A DNA stretch of 64,000 nt, from assembly GCA_963834445.1 (NCBI GenBank), contig CAWIBU010000002.1, positions 310,001 to 374,000 of the forward strand, given 5' to 3'. This document shows, piece by piece, positions 16,852 through 25,457 of this stretch; the stretch's first letter is position 1, and each line of letters starts with the position of its first letter. The translations under genes were made by a program, and so were the position numbers. The notes beneath the pieces were generated by a model. That model did not search any database and was not told the DNA's origin. It was given only the letters and a program-made list of their open reading frames with translations. Origin of the DNA: PALSA-350 sp963834445 (GTDB taxonomy: Bacteria; Acidobacteriota; Terriglobia; Terriglobales; Acidobacteriaceae).

Positions 16852-17723
16852 GGGACACGCTCAGGAAAGAGGTCTTCGAGAAACTCCTGCAGCAGGTTGC
16901 CTGCCACGTGCAGCCGGTAGGCGGCGGTGGAGCGAATGTCGTCTATGGGCGCGACCTCTCTTTCCATTGCCTGGCGGGCGTCCTGTAGCAACGTTGGCGT
17001 CCACGCCTGGCCGCGCAGCAACTGTTCCGTGCCGCGCAGGCGCACGGGGGTGACGGCCATACTGCCAATGGCCAGGCGCACGTCTTCGATTTTGCCGCCG
17101 GTGACTTTCCCCAGCGCCGCCAGGCAGAGCTTGGCGATGGCCTGTGCCTTGCGCGTGCCGATCTTGCGGGTGTAGGCGTGGTAGCCGGCGAAGCGCGGCT
17201 GCAGGGCAATGGCCGAGATGATCTCATCGGCGGCCAGCAAGGTCTGCTTGTAGCCGGTGTGAAAATCCGCGTAAGCAACCCGCCGCTCGCCGCGCGCGGA
17301 GACCAACAGCAGCTCGGCCTCGTAGACCAGCAGCGCGGGCAGGGAATCAGCGGCAGGCGATGCGTTCACGATGTTACCGCCCAGCGTGCCCCGGTTTTGA
17401 TTGGCCACGCTGCCAGTCCACGAGGCGGCGCTCGCGAGCAAGGGAAACTCCTGGGTAACCTGCACATGCTTCCTGAGGTCGCTGTAGGTGCATCCAGCGC
17501 CGATGATCAGCTCCTGCGCGTTGCTTTCAATGCGGCGCAGTTCCGGCAAGCCCCAAAGGCTGATCAGTTTGTGGCGTGCCAGCCTGCCGGCGCCGTACTG
17601 CACCATCACTTCGGTGCCACCGGCGATGGGCAGCCATACGCCGGGCTCGCTCGCCATCAACTCGAGCACAGCAGACAGCTTGCCGGGCGCGACCAGCTCG
17701 TACTGCGACGGTTGCGCTCTCAT
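16848..17723 (-). CDS. xdhB: Xanthine dehydrogenase FAD-binding subunit
   Basis: Medium subunit of 291 residues. Family motifs are PIAGGTEVMVQ (about 32-42), IGAGCTYSDL near 75 and NQNRGTLGGNIVNASPAADS near 110-130, the FAD site. ATG 17723 overlaps the 2Fe-2S subunit stop by four bases; the upstream in-frame extension lies inside that gene and is rejected. Part of the xdhA-xdhC-xdhB-uraD-uraH-uox series. Confidence 0.92.
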   Translation of the reverse strand: MRAQPSQYELVAPGKLSAVLELMASEPGVWLPIAGGTEVMVQYGAGRLARHKLISLWGLPELRRIESNAQELIIGAGCTYSDLRKHVQVTQEFPLLASAASWTGSVANQNRGTLGGNIVNASPAADSLPALLVYEAELLLVSARGERRVAYADFHTGYKQTLLAADEIISAIALQPRFAGYHAYTRKIGTRKAQAIAKLCLAALGKVTGGKIEDVRLAIGSMAVTPVRLRGTEQLLRGQAWTPTLLQDARQAMEREVAPIDDIRSTAAYRLHVAGNLLQEFLEDLFPERVP

Positions 17724-18193
17724 CCTTTCGCCGCTTCCTGCACGGCCTCGAAGATGCGCGTGTAGCCGGTGCAGCGGCACAGGTTGCCGCCCAGCCCTTC
17801 ACGAATCTGTTCCAGGGTTGGCGAGGGCGTGCGGCTAAGCAGGTGAACCGTGGCCAAGACCATGCCCGGCGTGCAAATGCCGCACTGGGCGCCGCCGCAT
17901 TTGAGAAACGCCTGCTGCACCGGATGAAGACTGCCATCCCCCGGCGCGATGCCTTCAATGGTGCAGAGCGATGATCCCTCCGCCTGCAACACAGGCACCA
18001 GGCAGCTGTTCACCAGTTCGCCATTCATCAGCACCGAGCAGGAGCCGCATTCCCCTTCGCCGCAGCCCTCCTTGGTTCCGGTAAGGCGCAGCTCGGTGCG
18101 CAGCACGTCCAACAAGCGCTCCATCGGATAAACCGAGACAGTATGCGCAACCCCATTCACGGTGAACGAAACTTCGCGGCGGCTGGCGTTCAT
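17720..18193 (-). CDS. xdhC: Xanthine dehydrogenase (2Fe-2S)-binding subunit
   Basis: A 157-residue subunit with two 2Fe-2S clusters: CGEGECGSC (about 44-52) plus a later Cys, then CGICTPG and CRCTGY in the C-terminal helical domain. ATG 18193 overlaps the stop of the Mo subunit (ATGA). Clearly distinct from the paralogue at 2002-2499. Confidence 0.93.
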   Translation of the reverse strand: MNASRREVSFTVNGVAHTVSVYPMERLLDVLRTELRLTGTKEGCGEGECGSCSVLMNGELVNSCLVPVLQAEGSSLCTIEGIAPGDGSLHPVQQAFLKCGGAQCGICTPGMVLATVHLLSRTPSPTLEQIREGLGGNLCRCTGYTRIFEAVQEAAKG

Positions 18194-20466
18194 TGGCTGC
18201 CCTCCGCGAACAGCGCGGCCGCCAGCGATTCCGCCGGGCGCTCGGGCTCTGCCGTGAGGCCGCGAAAAATATCTTCGGGCAGCAGCGGAATGGAGTTGAA
18301 GCGGACACCCGTCGCCTGCACGATCGCGTTCACGATCGCGGGCGCGGGCCCGTCCATGGGCAATTCGCCAATCCCTTTCGCGCCATAAGGGCCGTACTGA
18401 TACGGCACTTCCTCAAAGAAGACCCGGATGGGCGGAATGTCTTCCGCCGTGGGCATGATGTAGTTGGTCATCTGGTTGTTGATCATCCGCCCGTCTTGCC
18501 AGACCACTTTCTCATAGAGCGCATAACCGATGCCCTGGGCGACTCCACCTTCAATCTGGCCACCGGCCAGCACGGGATGCAGTACCTTGCCGATTTCCTG
18601 CAGGGCAACGAAGTCATCGATGGTCACACTGTAGGTGTTGGTGTCGACGGTGACGGTGGCCACGTAGACTGCCCAGGCATAGGCAGGGTAGGCCTCGCCG
18701 CGATAGAGCTCATCGTTCCAGAAGATATTGGGCGCGGCTTCGTAGTGGCTGAACGATTGCAGCTCGCCGAAACGCGCGCGGTAGGTTTGGCACGCAGCCA
18801 GAAATTGCTCGCGCGTGGCGGGGAGTGTGAGCAACTCACGATCGACCAGCATTTGCCGCAGCTTGAGCGAGGCGGTCTGCACAATTTTGCCGATGATCAT
18901 CGCCGTGCGTGAGGCTACGGTGGGGCCGCTGTTAGGGCTGATGCTGGTATCGACCGGGGCCATGCTGACGTCGTTATATTCGAGCCCCAGCGTCTCGGCA
19001 GCTATCTGGCAAAGAATGGTGTTGGTTCCCTGGCCGTATTCCGTGCTCGACACCAGCACGCGCAACCCGCCCGCCGCAGTGGCTTCGATGCCCACCAATG
19101 CGTTGAGATAGCGCTCCCCGGAGCCGGTAAAGCCCGCACCGTGGAGGAAGGCGGCGATGCCGATGCCTTTCTTGTGCGCGCTGGTCTGGTTGTGGGCGGC
19201 GAACTGCTTCTGCTTGTTGTGGTAGTCGGAAAGTTCAAGGGCGCGGTCGAGCAGCTTATCCATCACGATCGGGTCATGGATGACCTGATCGGTGGCCGTA
19301 GTCATGCCCCGTTGCAGCAGATTGCGCCGCCGGAATTCGTCCGCGGGCAGGCCGATGGTTTGCGCGATGTGGTCCATGTGCCGTTCCATCGCAAACAGAC
19401 TTTGCGGCGCGCCGAAGCCGCGGAAGGCCCCGTGGGGCGGCGTGTTGGTGGCGTACGCTTTCGATCGGACACGGATGTTAGGCCAGTAGTAGGGTCCGCC
19501 CGCGTGGATGGTGCCGCGTGACAACACCGTCGAGGAGAGGGTCGCGTAGGCGCCGCCATCGGTGGCGAAATCGATCTCGGCAGCGAGCAGTTTACCGTTG
19601 GCATCGATAGCGGTGCGGTGCCGGGTGCGTGAAGGATGGCGCTTGGTGGTGGCCGCCATGTCTTCCATGCGGTCGTAGATGATCTTGACCGGGCGCTTCG
19701 ATTTCATGGCCAGCAGCGACGCGTGCGCAGCCAGCATGGAGGGATATTCTTCCTTCCCGCCGAAGGCTCCGCCGGTCTCGGCCTGAATGACGCGCACGCT
19801 CTCCGCAGGCAAACCGCTCAGCGCCACCAGCGCCTTGTGTACGTAGAACGGGCACTGCATGGAGCCCCACACGGTGAGCCCCCCGGTGTCACCGGCTTGT
19901 GCGATCACTCCGTTGGGCTCGATGTAGAGCTGCTCCTGCGCGCCCGTGGTGTACTCGCCTTCAACGATCCAGGCTGCGTCTTTCCACGCCTGGTCGACGT
20001 TTCCCTTTTCCATCAGGAAGCTTTTGAAGACGTTGTCTTTGCCCCAGATGACCGGGTCGCGGCGTTCGCTCTCGGCGATGGTATGGATCGAGGGCGCTGG
20101 TTTGTAAGTGATGTTGACGGCGGCTACGGCTGCGGCCAGAGCATGTCGGTCGGGGTGCGCCAATAGCAGGATTGGCTCTTCGGGATGATTGACCATGCCG
20201 TCGGCGAGGCAGGGCTGGTCGTCCATGATGAGCGAGACGACATTGCGCCCGGGAATATCTTTGGCGGTAACGATGGTGTATTCCTGCCAGGGAATGCCCT
20301 CGCCGAATTGAATCTCTTCAATTGCCCCTCGCGCGATGGTGCTGCGCACGGTCGCGCCAAAGATCATGCCGGGCAGCGAGAGGTCGTCGATATAGCGGGC
20401 TTGCCCGGTCAGCTTGGAGGGACCCTCCTTGCGCGGAACCGAGACGCCTACGATGCGGGTTTGCAC
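18190..20466 (-). CDS. xdhA: Xanthine dehydrogenase molybdenum-binding subunit
   Basis: Catalytic subunit of 758 residues that hydroxylates hypoxanthine and xanthine to urate. AFRGFGAPQ (about 345-353) is the xanthine oxidase-type substrate loop, GGAFGGKEEYPS binds the cofactor, and GAKGIGELPMDG near 695-706 carries the catalytic Glu. It starts with GTG 20466, six bases after a strong AAAGGAGG. It is first in a tightly coupled series leading to urate oxidase. Unlike the Mo subunit at the left edge, it has the xanthine-type loop. Confidence 0.92.
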   Translation of the reverse strand: MQTRIVGVSVPRKEGPSKLTGQARYIDDLSLPGMIFGATVRSTIARGAIEEIQFGEGIPWQEYTIVTAKDIPGRNVVSLIMDDQPCLADGMVNHPEEPILLLAHPDRHALAAAVAAVNITYKPAPSIHTIAESERRDPVIWGKDNVFKSFLMEKGNVDQAWKDAAWIVEGEYTTGAQEQLYIEPNGVIAQAGDTGGLTVWGSMQCPFYVHKALVALSGLPAESVRVIQAETGGAFGGKEEYPSMLAAHASLLAMKSKRPVKIIYDRMEDMAATTKRHPSRTRHRTAIDANGKLLAAEIDFATDGGAYATLSSTVLSRGTIHAGGPYYWPNIRVRSKAYATNTPPHGAFRGFGAPQSLFAMERHMDHIAQTIGLPADEFRRRNLLQRGMTTATDQVIHDPIVMDKLLDRALELSDYHNKQKQFAAHNQTSAHKKGIGIAAFLHGAGFTGSGERYLNALVGIEATAAGGLRVLVSSTEYGQGTNTILCQIAAETLGLEYNDVSMAPVDTSISPNSGPTVASRTAMIIGKIVQTASLKLRQMLVDRELLTLPATREQFLAACQTYRARFGELQSFSHYEAAPNIFWNDELYRGEAYPAYAWAVYVATVTVDTNTYSVTIDDFVALQEIGKVLHPVLAGGQIEGGVAQGIGYALYEKVVWQDGRMINNQMTNYIMPTAEDIPPIRVFFEEVPYQYGPYGAKGIGELPMDGPAPAIVNAIVQATGVRFNSIPLLPEDIFRGLTAEPERPAESLAAALFAEGSQ

Positions 20467-20523
20467 TGGGGACCTCCTTTCTTACTCGAGGGCACTACGG
20501 GCTTCAGCCCGTACATAGAACCT

Positions 20524-20713
20524 GTGTGAGAACGGGAAGAGCAAAACCGCAGATCTCTCCACTGCGCTGCGCTCCGGTCGAGATGACAAGGTTGTTGCTA
20601 TCTATCGGCCCCTTTTCCATGGAAAATCAGCTCTGATTCCGCAACAACCTTGTCATCTCGACCGGAGCGCAGCGCAGTGGAGAGATCTGCGGTTTGCTCT
20701 TCCCATTCTCACA
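20524..20713. repeat. Long near-perfect inverted repeat (R1, subtype b)
   Basis: The gap 20467-20771 is filled by arms of about 73-75 bases (20524-20598 and 20641-20713) around a 42-base centre. Arms contain CTCCGGTCGAGATGACAA and its complement. The same subtype is at 47710-47902. It lies between allantoinase and xdhA, where it could form a large RNA hairpin. Confidence 0.88.
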
Positions 20714-20771
20714 CGCGCTGTAAAGCCCGAATCTTCCAGACCGGGATCTTTTGCCCCTGGTAAGCCCGCCT

Positions 20772-22103
20772 CTAAATCTTAAACTCTTTACCGATGGGTG
20801 GGTCTGGGAACGCGCCTTGCTGGTAGACGGCGTGGCCGCGCACGAACGTTGCTTGTACTTTGCCTTGCAGCTTCTCTCCGAGGTACGGCGATACGGGATG
20901 ACGGTAGTGTAAGTCTTCGCTCTTGAGAGTGAACTCTGCATCCGGATCGAAGACGACCAAATCTGCATCGTAGCCTGCGGCGATGGCTCCTTTGTGCTTT
21001 TGCAGCCCGGCGAGTTTTGCAGGGTTGCTGGACATCCAGCGCACCAGATCTTCAAGCGGCAGACCGCGCTGACACATCTCCGTCCAGATAACCGAGACGG
21101 CCACCGAGAGGCTGGCGATGCCTCCCCACGATTGGCGAAAATTTCCCTGCTTCATGGAGGGTGGGCAAGGGGAGTGGTCGGTCGCGATCAAGTCGATGAT
21201 GCCGTCGCGCAAACCTTGCCACAGCGCATCCCGGTTCTTGCGCGAGCGGATGGGCGGCGCGCACTTGAAGTGCGTTGCGCCGTCAGAAATCTGCTCGGCC
21301 ACCAAGTGTAGGTAGTGAGGGCAGGTCTCGACCGTGATCGGCAAGCCCTCAGCGCGCGCCCGGGCAAGATCTTCGAGCGCCAGCGCCGTAGCCAAATGAA
21401 CGATGTGCAGCCGGAACAGATATTTGCGGCACAGGCCGATCAGCATGCGGATGGCGGCTAGCTCCGCTTCATCGGGACGCGAACGCAGATACGTCGCGTA
21501 TTGCTGCCAATCGTTGCCGTCGCCGCCGGTGTAAAGATAATCCCCCAGCTCTGCGTGGACTAACAGCGGCAGACCTGTGCGCGCCAGCACAGGCGCCGCT
21601 GCTTCCAGTTGCTGCGGCCCGATCATGGCCAGACCGGGTACGATGCCAGGGTCGACCAGGAAGCATTTGTATCCGGCGACCCCGGCTGCCGCCAGGGCCG
21701 CGATGTGTTCATGGTTGTGGTCCGTCAGTCCACCCCATGCCGCCCAGTCGACACGGCACTGGCCGGCGGCGGCTAGACGTTTCTCCTCTAAGGCAGCAAC
21801 CGTGGTGGTTTCCGGCAGGCAATTGAGCGGCATATCGACCAGGGTGGTGTAGCCGCCGGCGGCGGCGGCGCGGGTCGCGGTCGCGAAGCCTTCCCACTCT
21901 GTCCTGCCTGGTTCGTTGATGTGCACATGCGAATCGACCAGCCCGGGCAAGATCACCCGATCGCCGAATGCGTGCAGCACAGCTCCATGGGGCAGGTCGT
22001 CTGCCTCGCGCACCGCCTCAATTCTGCCGTGTTCGACGATGACTGCCGCCGGCCGCACGCCCTCGGGAGTAACGACGCGGCTGGAGACAAAGGCCTGTGT
22101 CAT
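20772..22103 (-). CDS. allB: Allantoinase
   Basis: Cyclic amidohydrolase of 443 residues that opens allantoin to allantoate. The dinuclear metal site is visible: H59 and H61 in DSHVHINEPGRTEWEG, the carbamylated Lys region GVAGYKCFLVDPG near 146, LVHAELG, LHIVHLA and the Asp in ATDHSPCP. GRTEWEGF is diagnostic for allantoinase against dihydropyrimidinase. ATG 22103 matches the family start; a longer upstream frame overlaps the divergent guanine deaminase and is rejected. Confidence 0.92.
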   Translation of the reverse strand: MTQAFVSSRVVTPEGVRPAAVIVEHGRIEAVREADDLPHGAVLHAFGDRVILPGLVDSHVHINEPGRTEWEGFATATRAAAAGGYTTLVDMPLNCLPETTTVAALEEKRLAAAGQCRVDWAAWGGLTDHNHEHIAALAAAGVAGYKCFLVDPGIVPGLAMIGPQQLEAAAPVLARTGLPLLVHAELGDYLYTGGDGNDWQQYATYLRSRPDEAELAAIRMLIGLCRKYLFRLHIVHLATALALEDLARARAEGLPITVETCPHYLHLVAEQISDGATHFKCAPPIRSRKNRDALWQGLRDGIIDLIATDHSPCPPSMKQGNFRQSWGGIASLSVAVSVIWTEMCQRGLPLEDLVRWMSSNPAKLAGLQKHKGAIAAGYDADLVVFDPDAEFTLKSEDLHYRHPVSPYLGEKLQGKVQATFVRGHAVYQQGAFPDPPIGKEFKI

Positions 22104-22164
22104 ACTTCGGATATTCGGGCAGCCCTTTCCAGAGTGCAAGCGAAATCGCCGACCAGGGAGGAAC

Positions 22165-22638
22165 ATGCAAAGCGAACAGGACTTCATGCAACTGGCCATC
22201 CGCCTAGCCACGGAAAACGTGCGCAGCGGAGCGGGCGGCCCCTTTGGCGCAGTGGTGGTAAGGAACGGGGAGATTGTCTCGACCGGGGTGAACCAGGTGA
22301 CCTCGGCCAATGATCCTACGGCGCACGCCGAGGTAAATGCCATCCGCGAAGCGTGCCGGGCGTTGGCTACCTTTCAGTTGCCGGGCTGCGTGCTCTACAC
22401 CAGTTGCGAACCGTGCCCCATGTGTCTGGGCGCCATTTACTGGGTTCGGCTGGACTCGGTTTACTTCGGCAACACCTGTCATGACGCGGCCGAGGTTGGC
22501 TTCGACGACTCACTGATCTACGAAGAGATGAAGACGCCGCGCGGCGAGCGCAAGGTGCCGATGGTGCGCCTGTTGCCTGAGCGTGCGATCGAGAGCTTTC
22601 GCCTGTGGCAGCACCATCAGGCGAAGATCGCTTATTAG
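22165..22638 (+). CDS. guaD: Guanine deaminase
   Basis: Zinc deaminase of 157 residues, the Bacillus GuaD type, converting guanine to xanthine. Ligands are HAE at 54-56 and CEPCPMC at 81-87; DPTAHAEVNAIR and the C-terminal FRLWQHHQAKIAY are family features. AGGGAGG (22155-22161) lies three bases before ATG. Divergent from allantoinase; its product is the substrate of xanthine dehydrogenase. Confidence 0.93.
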   Translation: MQSEQDFMQLAIRLATENVRSGAGGPFGAVVVRNGEIVSTGVNQVTSANDPTAHAEVNAIREACRALATFQLPGCVLYTSCEPCPMCLGAIYWVRLDSVYFGNTCHDAAEVGFDDSLIYEEMKTPRGERKVPMVRLLPERAIESFRLWQHHQAKIAY

Positions 22639-22690
22639 CGGTTGCACTTTTTCTGTTGGTTCGTGAGCCGTCTTCCGTCTATGCTCCCGT

Positions 22691-23737
22691 ATGAGCACTC
22701 GATGGCTGGCCCTGCTCCTCCTCTGTTTGTCTGCGGCCAGCGCTTGGGCGGCGCCGCCGATTCCCGTCAAGGTGGTGGTGATCTCCCTCTTCGAACCGGG
22801 CGGGGATCAGGGCGACACACCCGGCGAGTATCAGTACTGGGTCGAACGCGACCATCTCAATCACGTCTACGCTTTTCCCCAGGGTTTTCATGATCTGCGC
22901 ATGAACGATCAGGGGGTGATGGGTGTGCTGGCCGGGGTGGGCACGGCGCGGGCTGCTGCCTCCATCATGGCGCTTGGCCTCGATCCTCGTTTCGATTTCA
23001 GCCAGACCTATTGGTTAGTCGCGGGCATTGCCGGCGCTGATCCGGAGGATGCTTCGCTTGGCTCCGCGGTCTGGGCGGAGTGGGTGGTGGATGGCGACCT
23101 GGCCTATGAGATCGATGCCCGTGAGATTCCGCCGCAATGGAGCACGGGCTATGTGCCGCTAGGCAAAAAGGTGCCGTACGAGCAGCCGCGTGAGCAGGAG
23201 AACGGTGTTGCTTTTCATCTCAACCCCGCGTTGCAGGATTGGGCTTATCAACAAACGAAGGCGGTGAAGCTGGATGATTCACCCGCGCTGGCGGCCGCTC
23301 GCACCCACTTTGCGGGTGCCAGCGCGCAGCGCCCGCCCTTTGTGCTCAAGGGCGACACGCTTTCTGCCTCTACCTTCTGGCATGGCAAGCTACTCGACCG
23401 GTGGGCGAATCAGTGGGTCAGCTACCAGACCGGCGGTCGCGGCCATTTTGTTACCTCGGCGATGGAGGATACCGGCATCATGCAGTCGTTGACCTTTCTG
23501 CACCATGCCGGGCGCGTCGATCTGGAGCGGGTCATGGTGCTGCGCACGGTCAGCAACTTCGACCAGCCGGCCGCCGGGCTCAGCGCGGCAGAGAGCCTGG
23601 CCGCCAGCGCGGGCCATCGCTACAGCGCCTATCTGCCTGCGCTCGAAGCCGCTTACCGGGTTGGCAACGTGATCGTATCTGAAATTGTTACCGATTGGGA
23701 CCGTTACCAGGAGCACATTCCTGGCGCAACCAAATGA
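22691..23737 (+). CDS. Purine nucleoside permease (NUP) family protein
   Basis: Exported protein of 348 residues with a signal peptide cleaved near residue 20 (AWA-APP). VKVVVISLFEPGGDQGDTPGEYQYWV, here split at the motif VISLFEPG, and LAGVGTARAAASIMALGLD are typical of the NUP family, named for fungal nucleoside transport but with a phosphorylase-like fold; it may bind or cleave nucleosides in the periplasm. It ends 20 bases before the purine permease, so the two probably act together in nucleoside or base uptake. Confidence 0.85.
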   Translation: MSTRWLALLLLCLSAASAWAAPPIPVKVVVISLFEPGGDQGDTPGEYQYWVERDHLNHVYAFPQGFHDLRMNDQGVMGVLAGVGTARAAASIMALGLDPRFDFSQTYWLVAGIAGADPEDASLGSAVWAEWVVDGDLAYEIDAREIPPQWSTGYVPLGKKVPYEQPREQENGVAFHLNPALQDWAYQQTKAVKLDDSPALAAARTHFAGASAQRPPFVLKGDTLSASTFWHGKLLDRWANQWVSYQTGGRGHFVTSAMEDTGIMQSLTFLHHAGRVDLERVMVLRTVSNFDQPAAGLSAAESLAASAGHRYSAYLPALEAAYRVGNVIVSEIVTDWDRYQEHIPGATK

Positions 23738-23757
23738 TGGGCGGGCGAGGAGAAGGC

Positions 23758-25086
23758 ATGTGGAGTTACCTGCAGCGATCGTTCCAGATCGAGGAACGGG
23801 GATCGACGTGGCGCACCGAGGTTCTGGCCGGCGCCACCACGTTTCTCACCATGGCGTACATCGTCTTTGTGAACCCCGCCATCCTGAGCGAAACGGGAAT
23901 GCCCATTCCCGCGGTGGCCGCGGCGACCTGCCTGTCGGCCGCCATCGGCTGCATTCTGATGGGTTTGCTGGCGAACTATCCGATCGCGCTGGCGCCTGGC
24001 ATGGGGCTCAACGCCTACTTTGCGTTTACCGTGGTCAAGGGAATGGGCGTCCCCTGGCAGACCGCGCTGGGATGCGTGTTCATTTCCGGATGCGCGTTTG
24101 TGCTGCTCACGGCGGCGGGCATTCGCCAGTTGATCGTGAATGCCATTCCGCGGGAATTGTTTTCCGCGGTGGCGGCGGGGGTTGGTCTCTTCGTTGCGTT
24201 TGTCGGGCTGCGTGATGCGGGCATCATCGTGCCCAGTGCAACCACGACGGTTGCCATGGGCAATATCCGCTCCCCGCAAACCGCGCTGGCGCTTATCGGC
24301 TTGTTATTCATCGCGGTGTTGCAGGCCTGGCGGGTGCGGACTGCCATGCTCGTCGGCATCGTGGGCACCACGATTGCCGGATTCGCGCTGGGCATTGTTA
24401 AATGGCATCCCGTCCACTATCGCCTGGCGGATATGACCGCCACCGCCTTCCATCTCGACATTCGCGCCGCCTTCCACCTGGGCGGCAACTTCGGCGCCGG
24501 CTTGCTGGAAATTGTTTTTGTGTTCTTGTTTGTCGATTTGTTTGACAACGTCGGCACGCTGGTCGCGGTGACCAAGAAGGCCGGACTGGTACAGCCGGAT
24601 GGTGAGATTCCCCGGTTGAATCGAATTCTGTTTGCCGATGCCACGGCAACGATTGCCGGTTCTCTCGCGGGCACGAGCACGGTGGTCAGCTATATCGAGA
24701 GCGCGGCCGGCGTGGCGGTGGGGGGTAGAACCGGCGTGGCCTCGATCGTGACCGGGTTACTGTTTCTGGTCGCGCTGTTTGTCGCGCCGTTGGTCGCCAG
24801 CATTCCCGCCGCGGCCACGGCGCCGGCGTTGATTCTGGTTGGTGCGTTGATGATCTCGGCGGTGACCGAGATCGAATGGGCCGACCCGATGGTTGCGGTA
24901 CCCGCTTTTCTGACGCTGATCACCATTCCGCTCACCTTTTCGATTGCCAATGGACTGGCGTTTGGCATTACTTCCTTTGCCATCCTGCGCCTGCTGCGGG
25001 GGCAGGCCAGGTGGAAAGACTGGATGTTGTTTGTGCTGGCGGCGCTGTTTATCCTGCGCTTTATCTACATGTCGAAGAGTAGCTAA
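23758..25086 (+). CDS. NCS2 family purine permease (AzgA/PbuG-like)
   Basis: Inner-membrane purine permease of 442 residues with about 12-14 hydrophobic segments. EVLAGATTFLTMAYIVFVNP, ALAPGMGLNAYFAF and DLFDNVGTLVAV are signature regions of the hypoxanthine/guanine/adenine branch. GAGGAG (23747-23752) lies five bases before ATG 23758, which is chosen over upstream in-frame ATGs. Functions with guanine deaminase and xanthine dehydrogenase in this island. Confidence 0.9.
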   Translation: MWSYLQRSFQIEERGSTWRTEVLAGATTFLTMAYIVFVNPAILSETGMPIPAVAAATCLSAAIGCILMGLLANYPIALAPGMGLNAYFAFTVVKGMGVPWQTALGCVFISGCAFVLLTAAGIRQLIVNAIPRELFSAVAAGVGLFVAFVGLRDAGIIVPSATTTVAMGNIRSPQTALALIGLLFIAVLQAWRVRTAMLVGIVGTTIAGFALGIVKWHPVHYRLADMTATAFHLDIRAAFHLGGNFGAGLLEIVFVFLFVDLFDNVGTLVAVTKKAGLVQPDGEIPRLNRILFADATATIAGSLAGTSTVVSYIESAAGVAVGGRTGVASIVTGLLFLVALFVAPLVASIPAAATAPALILVGALMISAVTEIEWADPMVAVPAFLTLITIPLTFSIANGLAFGITSFAILRLLRGQARWKDWMLFVLAALFILRFIYMSKSS

Positions 25087-25106
25087 GCCTCACCTTGTCC
25101 TGACCG

Positions 25107-25330
25107 CAAATTTGTCATCCCGACCGTAGCGTAGCGAAGTGGAGGGATCTGTGGTGCGCCTATCCTCCAAGCAAAGGCCCCTGTGAGTGAGCTCGCAGAT
25201 CCCTCGGCCTCGCTCATAATGAACAAACGCCCGGGCAGGATTTGCGAGCTGACCGCGGGCCTTGGTTTGCGGTAAAGGCGCACCGCAGATCCCTCCACTT
25301 CGCTACGCTACGGTCGGGATGACAAATTTG
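25107..25330. repeat. Inverted R1 pair with an internal R2 copy
   Basis: The gap 25087-25457 has no gene. R1 copies lie at 25107-25160 (plus) and 25277-25330 (reverse). Between them are GTGAGCTCGCAGATCC and GGCAGGATTTGCGAGCT, units of a second repeat R2, also seen near 31060, 34130-34200 and 58240. Confidence 0.82.
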
Positions 25331-25457
25331 CTTGAGGGACGGGCTTAAAAGCAAGCGCTCGCCGCGTTCATCCCATCCTTGACTTGCCGCCAGGCGTCAG
25401 GTCCTCGCGGAAACAAGTTCGGACACAGGTCTGGATGTGCGGTGAGCACAGAATCGG

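Noticed and set aside
16342..16858. Long N-terminal extension of uraH in the same frame
   Set aside because: It overlaps all of uraD in another frame; the uraH family starts with MSRLSTHVLD at 16342.
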